64,000 nt of DNA from Oegoconia quadripuncta. Lineage: Eukaryota > Arthropoda > Insecta > Lepidoptera > Autostichidae. The translations under genes and the position numbers were made by a program. Numbering within the stretch: the first letter of the stretch is position 1; every line of letters starts with the position of its first letter. Positions 60,001 through 64,000 of the stretch are shown piece after piece. A model generated the notes under the pieces. The model saw nothing but the letters and a program-made list of their open reading frames with translations, was not told the DNA's origin and ran no database searches. The DNA lies in contig OX438743.1 of the NCBI GenBank assembly GCA_949316235.1, positions 15,249,771 to 15,313,770 on the forward strand, written 5' to 3'.

Positions 60001-61163
60001 ATTGACGTACGTCATTCTTGGTCGACCTTTACCGTGCCTTCCATTCGCGCTTTCGTTATTCTCCTTTCACTCATTCGTTATATACGCCCTAACCACCTTA
60101 ACTACCTCTTCCTATCTTACTCACTACGTCATCTTGCACGTCACACATTTCTCTAATCATCTCATCACATCACACAATAAATATATAATTAGTGAACCTG
60201 CGTTCTACTGCGTTGATTGTGCTTTCATGTTCTGCCATACCCAACATTCGCTCCCATACATCAGCGCGGGCATCGACACGCCAATGTGGATCTTGACAGT
60301 ATCCTGCTTTCACTTTCCTTTCAATATCTTCCTCAGATTTGGCGTCTCTGGTAAACATGCTTTCCAAATACACAAATTCTTTCACCTCTTTAACTTGCAC
60401 ACCATCTCTATCATAAATTCATAACATAATTTAGTAATATTATCATTATTCCCACGGGTTCGAATCCCTCTAGGGGCATATGTTTGTATGATGAATACAG
60501 ACATGTGTTACCGAGTTATGGATGTTTTTCATTTATATTTGTATTTATTTATCTATTTATTTTCAAAATAAAATGTATTTGTGTAGTTTATCAACTATTT
60601 GGCATCCATAACACCAGCCTAGATGCGTACTGTGTATGTGCAAAGATATTTATTATTACTTTATTGTATGTTAAATGTACTACTTATAGATCACGGATCT
60701 ACCGCTTGAAGACTTCAATATGGTAATCAATGCTCTACGCGTCGGTCTAACGGCTGTGTCGTGCGACGTATCAACACTTTGCTGCGACACAATAGTCGGA
60801 CTATCAACAAAGGTGCGCAATTTAGGTGAAGACAACCCCTACGGTATGTCTCTACTCACCCTAGCAGAGTTGCTACTTATGTTGATCATCAAAATGGAAA
60901 TCCCTCCTGATTCCACACCAGCGGCAGGCGCTGCTATATACGCTTTGACATGTGTGAAGCCAGCTTTACTGGAAGGGCTTGCTAGGCAGCTGATAGAAGC
61001 GTTTGCTGTAAACGATCCAGCTAATGTACCGCGATTGGAAGAAGCGTTCGGAGTCTTGACTAACGGTGTACTATTCGACGGCACGAGACCCCATAAGTTG
61101 CGCTTCCAAGACAATTTCGATAAGTTCCTAGCGAGCGTCCACGGCTTTCTCATTGTAAAATAA
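36028..61163 (+). CDS. XPO4: Exportin-4, complete (15 exons)
   Basis: Importin-beta-family nuclear transport receptor; known members export hypusinated eIF5A and SMAD3 and import some SOX factors, with Ran. Exons: 36028-36078, 36209-36487, 38296-39120, 39817-39983, 40315-40479, 41967-42073, 43236-43392, 45155-45314, 45990-46159, 47919-48049, 53773-53924, 55015-55184, 56561-56660, 58439-58630, 60690-61163. They total 3300 bp, exactly 1099 residues plus stop, close to vertebrate XPO4 (about 1150), and every junction is in phase with AG/GT. Diagnostic segments: LEGAAQMLM|APPNLVSSEQR at the N-terminus, IIIKRGS after exon 2, YVQCRLAPPDGTR, VMIPPEIMHYS and the C-terminal FDKFLASVHGFLIVK. HEAT repeats are implied by the family, not resolved here. 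Introns are packed with SINEs, LINEs and a Helitron. Exon 9 has a tandemly repeated 3' end. Confidence 0.95.
36985..37165 (-). mobile_element. RTE-like LINE fragment
   Basis: Parallels part of 59825-60425: both include 'cttcctatcttactca' and 'catcttgca...tctctaatcat' segments. Decayed. Confidence 0.45.
37975..38240 (+). mobile_element. tRNA-derived SINE (family B), beside exon 3
   Basis: B box GGTTCGAATT, body GATGAATACAGACATGTGCA, tail through AACTAGATGGTGCTGTGCCT and TATTTATT. Its end sits about 55 bases before the exon 3 acceptor. Confidence 0.65.
38296..39120 (+). CDS. XPO4: XPO4 exon 3 (825 bp)
   Basis: The largest internal exon, phase 0 both ends, acceptor TTTTTACAG, donor GTAAGT. It codes TIAIIIKRGSIDDGG, then the armadillo-like region with LNWRDTIMQPELIALFFEIH and ends SVIEEG. 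A family B SINE ends about 60 bases upstream and the frame is open through it, so an extended exon is conceivable. Confidence 0.9.
39121..39816 (+). other. XPO4 intron 3
   Basis: Holds a well-preserved family A SINE (39193-39520). Nothing else seen. Confidence 0.6.
39193..39520 (+). mobile_element. tRNA-derived SINE (family A), best copy
   Basis: Head CCGCCTCCGTGGCTCAATGT, GGTTTACGGTTCGGAGGTCG, B box GGGTTCGATCCCC, body GGTTTGGTTGGTGGTAGGGC and tail TTGTGCATAAAAAAAAAA. Starts 72 bases after the exon 3 donor. Typical member of the family repeated at 55240, 47500, 57630, 57880, 58870 and others. Confidence 0.85.
40480..41966 (+). other. XPO4 intron 5
   Basis: Mostly filled by a Jockey-like LINE 3' end (41040-41795). 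Upstream of it, about 40640-40930 shares segments with 31830-32060 (for example 'ttttaccttaaggaaatgttaggtaagtg'-like), a dispersed repeat. Confidence 0.55.
41040..41795 (+). mobile_element. Jockey-like LINE, 5'-truncated and frameshifted
   Basis: Codes the end of a reverse transcriptase: KYLGMHLDRRLIWRKHIQTK in one frame, then VLKPIWTYGIQLWGSACNSN in another (41199-41558). This is the 'YLG...D..L.W..HI' and 'Y.ILLP.WTYGIQLWG' region of Jockey-clade elements. The 3' UTR ends GATTTGATTTGAT. Cannot code a working enzyme. Confidence 0.8.
42074..43235 (+). other. XPO4 intron 6
   Basis: Contains a second small piece of the same Jockey 3' region (about 42570-42645) and a family B SINE (42890-43145). 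The rest is unrecognised. Confidence 0.55.
42890..43145 (+). mobile_element. tRNA-derived SINE (family B), diverged
   Basis: The body GATGAATACGAACATTTATT and tail TATTTGTTTGTTG fit the family; the tRNA-like head is weak. B box GATTCGAATCC. Confidence 0.55.
43393..45154 (+). other. XPO4 intron 7
   Basis: Contains a LINE C-terminal remnant (44690-44820). About 43700-43760 resembles the middle of 19870-19996. Otherwise AT-rich. Confidence 0.55.
44690..44820 (+). mobile_element. LINE reverse transcriptase 3' remnant
   Basis: Codes SLWNSLSIDIQDYDSQSFPI then FKLRLKEHYF before a stop, the 'LWNSLP..I....S...FK..LK' end of CR1/Jockey-type polymerases. Confidence 0.6.
45315..45989 (+). other. XPO4 intron 8
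   Basis: No gene. About 45550-45610 resembles the 5' end of lepidopteran short repeats (ATACTAATATTATAAATTCG). AT-rich. Confidence 0.5.
45990..46159 (+). CDS. XPO4: XPO4 exon 9, at the start of a tandem array
   Basis: Phase 0 in (after ...AMYSE), phase 2 out (...HSRHK). It codes MSPILECAFGRRSRG and SWVVSRLAARAGSCLRHLSA, matching the XPO4 block before the NWW region. Donor GTGAGT at 46160. Its last 84 bases belong to the first of six 122-bp repeat units. Reading past this donor gives TGA at 46161-46163. Confidence 0.88.
46076..46794 (+). repeat. Six-copy 122-bp tandem array with exon end and splice donor
   Basis: Units begin at 46076, 46198, 46320, 46442, 46564 and 46693 (period 122, the fifth 129 owing to a 7-bp insertion). 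Copies 1-4 are almost identical; copies 5 and 6 carry a few changes. Each has the last 84 bases of XPO4 exon 9, GTGAGT, and about 30 bases of intron. Donors: 46160, 46282, 46404, 46526, 46655, 46777. GC-rich within an AT-rich intron. Confidence 0.95.
46160..47918 (+). other. XPO4 intron 9
   Basis: Starts inside the tandem array; then AT-rich sequence and a minus-strand family A SINE (47500-47828) ending about 90 bases before exon 10. Confidence 0.6.
47500..47828 (-). mobile_element. tRNA-derived SINE (family A), minus copy
   Basis: On the minus strand CCGCCTCCGTGGCTCAATGT head, B box GGTTCGATCCCC, body as in 39193-39520, tail at about 47505. Lies opposite to XPO4. Confidence 0.8.
48145..48241. 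repeat. 17-bp minisatellite
   Basis: About six copies of a unit near GTACTGTTGTGTGTACA. Each unit junction contains the palindrome GTACAGTAC-like core. Nearly uniform copies suggest recent expansion. Confidence 0.85.
48565..48800 (-). mobile_element. RTE-like LINE 3' fragment
   Basis: Minus strand: RWTDDLIKDSGKSLDAGLVQ in a shifted frame, ending in a GATGATGATC run. Same family as 17995-18235. Confidence 0.6.
49725..49810 (+). mobile_element. Jockey-like LINE 3' UTR piece
   Basis: GAAAAATTGCCTTACGATCA onward matches the 3' UTR of the copy at 41690-41760 with changes. Confidence 0.5.
50135..50395 (-). mobile_element. tRNA-derived SINE (family B, second subfamily)
   Basis: Minus strand has the degraded tRNA-like head with GGGCTCGATTCCC and the tail with CAGCGCCATTTAGTTCT on the plus side. 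Ends about 25 bases before the Helitron. Confidence 0.55.
51255..51530. repeat. 14-bp minisatellite in the Helitron
   Basis: About 19 units of a sequence near AAAGTCGAAGGCTC, with common A/G and C/A changes. Because 14 is not a multiple of 3, every three units give one 14-residue peptide period in any frame, which yields a spurious ORF. Confidence 0.85.
51535..51755. repeat. 12-bp minisatellite in the Helitron
   Basis: About 17 units near AGTCATAGTCAA, directly after the 14-bp array and sharing its AGTC core. On the minus strand it reads as a repetitive T-M-T-L ORF, which is an artefact. Confidence 0.85.
52705..53202 (+). pseudogene. Helitron helicase (RepHel), C-terminal fragment
   Basis: About 165 residues starting in frame with VEFLNTLNPPGMP and ending at TAA. 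It holds Pif1-family helicase motifs near the C-terminus: GAPVMLLRNLKPPKLCNGTR, FAMKINKSQGQTLKFAGV (motif V region) and GQFYVACSRVSSPQSL (motif VI, the catalytic Arg finger region). The Rep nuclease and the N-terminal helicase motifs are missing. The first ATG is not a real start; it is a remnant of a much larger protein. Confidence 0.85.
53925..55014 (+). other. XPO4 intron 11
   Basis: Contains a 145-bp element (54476-54620) whose reverse-complement counterpart is at 11224-11370, flanked on both sides by 'ccgaacctaactcgaaaacagattagta' like segments, and a tail-type repeat (54711-54830). A Harbinger-MITE-like stretch at about 54867-54940 resembles the end of 58976-59287. Confidence 0.5.
54476..54620 (+). 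repeat. Dispersed element shared with a bdg intron
   Basis: Shares ACATTTGTCCTGCTCATTCG-like and CGCTTGGACGAAATA segments with the reverse complement of 11224-11370. Likely a MITE; ends not defined. Confidence 0.5.
55235..55590 (+). mobile_element. tRNA-derived SINE (family A)
   Basis: The head CCGCCTCCGTGGCTCAATGT is preceded by a short direct repeat of its own first 15 bases (CCGCCTCCGTGGCTTAA). B box GGTTCGATCCCC; full body and A tail. Confidence 0.85.
55610..56010. repeat. Degenerate 'CCGAAAC/CCGTAAC' region with inverted flanks
   Basis: Scattered variants of ATCCGAAATAA and CCGTAACCGAAA occur near 55620-55690 and again near 55900-56010. The two ends are roughly similar direct repeats around a TA-rich middle. 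Origin unknown. Confidence 0.45.
56017..56255 (+). mobile_element. tRNA-derived SINE (family B), best copy
   Basis: Head GACGACCGATTGGTGTAGTG, B box GGGTTCGAATCCCGC, body GATGAATACGAACATTTATT, tail TATTTATTTATT. Confidence 0.8.
57400..57540 (+). mobile_element. LINE 3' fragment
   Basis: Reads like the C-terminus and stop of a 'GEAYVQQWT'-type RTE end: 'gagacttatgttcagcagtggac'. Broken. Confidence 0.45.
57623..57865 (-). mobile_element. SINE family A, minus copy
   Basis: Minus strand shows the head and B box (GGTTCGATACCC) near 57830 and the tail near 57630. A middle segment is missing. Adjacent to an opposite-strand copy. Confidence 0.75.
57868..58175 (+). mobile_element. SINE family A, plus copy
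   Basis: GAATCGGAGGTCGCGGGTTC, body and A tail as in 39193-39520. Starts within a few bases of the head of the minus copy. Confidence 0.8.
58870..59345 (-). mobile_element. SINE family A interrupted by a MITE
   Basis: Minus-strand SINE in two halves: 58870-58975 and 59288-59345 fit together as one copy once 58976-59287 is removed. Confidence 0.75.
58976..59287. mobile_element. Harbinger-like MITE, 312 bp
   Basis: 25-bp terminal inverted repeats (GCCCGTATTAATAAACCATT...), flanked by a TTA duplication (58973-58975 and 59288-59290), the target pattern of PIF/Harbinger elements. Inserted into a SINE. Confidence 0.85.
59597..59770 (+). mobile_element. tRNA-derived SINE (family B)
   Basis: GCCGATTGGTGTAGTGGGTA head, B box GGGTTTGAATCCCG, body GATGAATACGAACATTAATT. 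Confidence 0.65.
59825..60425 (-). mobile_element. RTE-like LINE reverse transcriptase remnant
   Basis: On the minus strand 60400-60170 codes KEVKEFVYLESMFTRDAKSE and EDIERKVKAGY, the 'KEFVYLGS.FTRDG..D.DI.RRV.AG' stretch of RTE-type elements. The left part carries further decayed C-terminus. Confidence 0.75.
60445..60655 (+). mobile_element. tRNA-derived SINE (family B, second subfamily), beside exon 15
   Basis: B box GGGTTCGAATCCC, body GATGAATACAGACATGTGTT, tail ATTTATTATT. Its 3' end is about 35-40 bases before the exon 15 acceptor. Confidence 0.65.
60690..61163 (+). CDS. XPO4: XPO4 terminal exon
   Basis: 474 bp from acceptor CTTATAG to TAA, codes the last 157 residues: ITDLPLEDFNMVINALRVGL to the conserved FLIVK end. 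Closely follows the vertebrate C-terminus (GEAFYTLVCLH-type, then FDKFLASVHG). Confidence 0.93.
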   Translation: MTDLPLEDFNMVINALRVGLTAVSCDVSTLCCDTIVGLSTKVRNLGEDNPYGMSLLTLAELLLMLIIKMEIPPDSTPAAGAAIYALTCVKPALLEGLARQLIEAFAVNDPANVPRLEEAFGVLTNGVLFDGTRPHKLRFQDNFDKFLASVHGFLIVK

Positions 61164-64000
61164 ACTATATATAATTATTCATGTGAATTGTAATTGGAAT
61201 TTTGATATTGGTCGTTGATACCGACAGATTGACACTGTCCCTTCGTACTGAATAATGAAGGCTTTGTTATAATTTGCCGCTTCTTTGTGTATTGCAGTGT
61301 TGCGTATATTTAAATTTTGTGTATTACTCAATAGCATTTAGGAAGTGGCAGTGTATGTAAGACCATTGACAATGTAGAGGCACCGAGTATGCTTGTACAG
61401 TTCAACTATTCGGATGGGACGGCTTGTTTCTGATCTTTGTTCTCTTCTAATGCAAGGAATGACCACCTATCTTAAACGCGCTTGTTTTGGTGCTTTTGCA
61501 CTAGCGGGATTGATATCATAATCCAAGAATTGTAACGGCTTTATGCTGTTGATGTTCTGAAATTTATAAAAGTGTTTATACACCAATAGAGAAGAGTGTA
61601 CCGGATCTAATGTATAAAACATTGTGAAGTGACACCTGACGTACATTTTGTCGGTTGACTTCACATCGTCGCTATTGGCATCTCCTAGTCCATTAGACGT
61701 AGGTCCCTGCAGGGCGCGTTACTGAAACAGTCCCGTATTCTAAATGGTTCGACATTCGTTTCGAACTACACTGGTCATCAAGAAAATCGACCCACCAAGT
61801 AAATCTCTACAATTTCCTGACATGTTTGGAGTTAGATACTGAATGTGTCACTATTTCATCAAGTTTCTGGCAATAATTATTCATACAAAGGAAATTTGTC
61901 GTACATCATTTTAATTGGTGATTTCTACAGCCAGGTATAAGTGTAAATTTCATTAGTACTGTTCGACCCAGACATGTAGGATGTTATAAGTGTAAATTTC
62001 ATTAGTACTGTTCGACCCAGACATGTAGGATGTTGTATAGAGATTTATTTACTACGTCGTCTTTTTTGATGACCAGTGTATAATATTATATAATGAGTGT
62101 GTTATATTATAACTATCGTTTACTTCCGAACCCTTTTACATCCATCGGTTCTGCGACTGATTGCTACCTCAGCTTATCAATCTTCTGAAGTGGGTCAGCG
62201 AGTCTCGCTCTCTAACAAATCATGTCATGACCTTATCCTATAGTGAAACTCCGAGCATAGATTTGACTTTAGTTTTCTCATTACTCGAAGAGTTACTGTA
62301 TAATGCTTTACAAATGGCTTGGTGTTCCATTATGTAACTTAGTCGATTACGTGATCACGTTACTAGAGATGGATTATGATTGGCTGGTTCATCGCTCGCT
62401 CGGTAATTTGATGGTTTCTTATTGGTCCACGGTATCGCTGATGATACCGATGAAGGTACATAATTTAAGGGCAGTTTACTTATCTCTATTGATATAGTAT
62501 GACACGTTCTTGTGCCTCGGCCAAAACTGCCCTTTTTCCTATTGAAGCATTTACACGTTTTAAACTTAAAATTAGAACGCTTTATATCTCCCGTATGCCG
62601 CCAATAGTTCGTCAGAGACTAGAAGATGTGCATATCTTACAATAGTCCCCGAATCGTTGTACTGTGCATAAACACGAAAGTTTATTTTAAAGCGATCCAA
62701 ATAAGTAATAAGACTTACTAGTATTTTGTTTTGCATAATGCATTTACTGCATACTCGAATGTCTGATAATTAAATAAAGTATTATTTGATTTTACCTTTG
62801 TCCTTGGGCTGTGTGAAACTGAACTTGAAACACTATTGTGTCTAGAGATTAGTTAGACACCTGGTTTATTGAAGAAAATTTTCTACCGCAACATGGGGAA
62901 ATATATGCATCTCTCTTGCACTACGAATAAAATAATTGACGCGTCAGAAACTTCGATATTATTTTCGCAGGTTCGGTGGAATGTTTTCTACCAGGTCTAA
63001 TGTATTTATTAGGTGCCATGAGGTCGAATTGCAACGTAATATTAATTTATAATAATTTAATGATATAGCTTCCGTTTTTTATATTATGGCCTAAATTTGT
63101 ACAGGGTGCTACGTGACTCCAAATTACGCGACTGTGTATCCTTATGAACTTCCTTTATCAATAATGCATCAAATGTGGGTCTTAGCCCGTTTGAGGTCAA
63201 AAATCCTTATCAAAGATATAATAATTATTTTAGGTACTTAATTTATCATAGATTTTCATCTGGATTAATCTAGTCTTTGAATGACAAGAGGACATGGAAA
63301 GCTACTGATCTAAATATGATTTTAGTTCCATAAATTGTGAAAGCTTAGTTGCATTTAAAATATGTTAATGAACTTCAGTATTGTAATGAATGTAATATAA
63401 TAATACAGCTGTATTTTAAGACTATAGAAAGATTAAGGTCGCCGTCCACCGCCAACAATATTCAAGCATAAATGTTTATATGGAATCACGTTTCTGATGG
63501 TATTTGCTAAGTGAAACTATATATAAATAAAGGCACTGTTTTATCAATCTTAATTTAGAGTTACGCGTCTAACATTAAAATTATTTTATGGTCTGACAGT
63601 CGACCTAGCAATCAGCAAACGATACTATACCATATATTATATAGTGTTACCTGTGGGAAGATTTCATGACTAGTTTGTGGCTGGCTGCTAGAGGGTTGGC
63701 GAAATTTATATTATCGAAATACAGTACTTGACTAACTGACGAGAGTTAACTAAGTGTATAGAGAAAGAATAATAATAAATGATTTATTGTATTATCTATG
63801 GATGTTACATATCACGTTTACCATACAGTGGCACTTTTACTTATTATCAGTTACATAACAAGGGAACTCCGATTTCAAAACTAGGTAGGCAGCCCTGTAT
63901 CATAGAAATAGCTACAATAATCGGTCTTGTTTAGCATTGACGGTGGACGATCACCAACGATCACAGAAGCAAAATTTTCTGCGAATTTTTTCCATACCAT
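61164..64000 (+). other. XPO4 3' UTR and downstream region
   Basis: No further gene seen. Candidate AATAAA poly(A) signals at about 62774 and 63526. A perfect 49-bp tandem duplication at 61936-62033. The rest is AT-rich and without coding signal. Confidence 0.5.
61936..62033. repeat. Exact 49-bp tandem duplication
   Basis: Two direct copies starting at 61936 and 61985 are identical over their length (TATAAGTGTAAATTTCATTA...). Confidence 0.9.

Larger units (their letters stand above)
58631..60689 (+). other. XPO4 intron 14
   Basis: Contains a SINE split by a MITE (58870-59345), a family B SINE (59597-59770), a large RTE-like LINE piece (59825-60425, minus) and a family B SINE ending about 35 bases before exon 15 (60445-60655). 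Confidence 0.6.

Noticed and set aside
62303..62497. 64-residue ORF after XPO4
   Set aside because: No family features, no splice context; chance frame in AT-rich 3' region.

Overview
This window is AT-rich nuclear DNA from an animal. The gene content and repeats (two tRNA-derived SINE families, RTE- and Jockey/CR1-like LINE pieces, Helitrons ending CTAG, mariner-like elements) point to a moth or butterfly. The lepidopteran assignment rests on recognising repeat styles, not on a database search.

Four genes can be supported. (1) Positions 454-17717, minus strand: an SLC6-family transporter, most like the insect orphan 'bedraggled', rebuilt here as 13 phase-compatible exons. Its 5' end is unresolved. 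It has a long acidic N-terminus, 12 predicted membrane segments and a basic, proline-rich tail with three PPxY motifs. (2) 28320-29849, plus strand: a two-exon acetyl-CoA acetyltransferase (ACAT1-type thiolase), 399 residues. (3) 30497-30770, plus strand: the 3' exon of a small glutaredoxin-like protein (C5orf63 type). (4) 36028-61163, plus strand: exportin-4 (XPO4), rebuilt as 15 exons giving exactly 1100 codons including the stop, with every junction in phase. A broken THAP zinc-finger gene lies at about 24589-25069, minus strand.

Layout: the transporter fills the left 17.7 kb. A repeat-rich stretch (17.7-28.3 kb) holds the THAP remnant and a 778-bp deleted mariner-like element. The thiolase and glutaredoxin-like genes follow, then a 2.1-kb mariner-like element with an intact 353-residue transposase and about 270-bp terminal inverted repeats (32707-34832). 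XPO4 takes up most of the remainder. Its introns hold many SINEs, LINE 3' ends and a 3-kb Helitron (50419-53431) with both ends intact. The last 2.8 kb is 3' UTR or intergenic.

The genes share no obvious pathway; this is an ordinary eukaryotic gene neighbourhood. The most unusual structure is in XPO4 exon 9: its 3' end, including the splice donor, is tandemly copied six times at a 122-bp period, giving six donors in a row. Also notable are the PPxY and LRRSF motifs in the transporter tail, two unrelated minisatellites side by side inside the Helitron, and a perfect 24-bp hairpin in a transporter intron.
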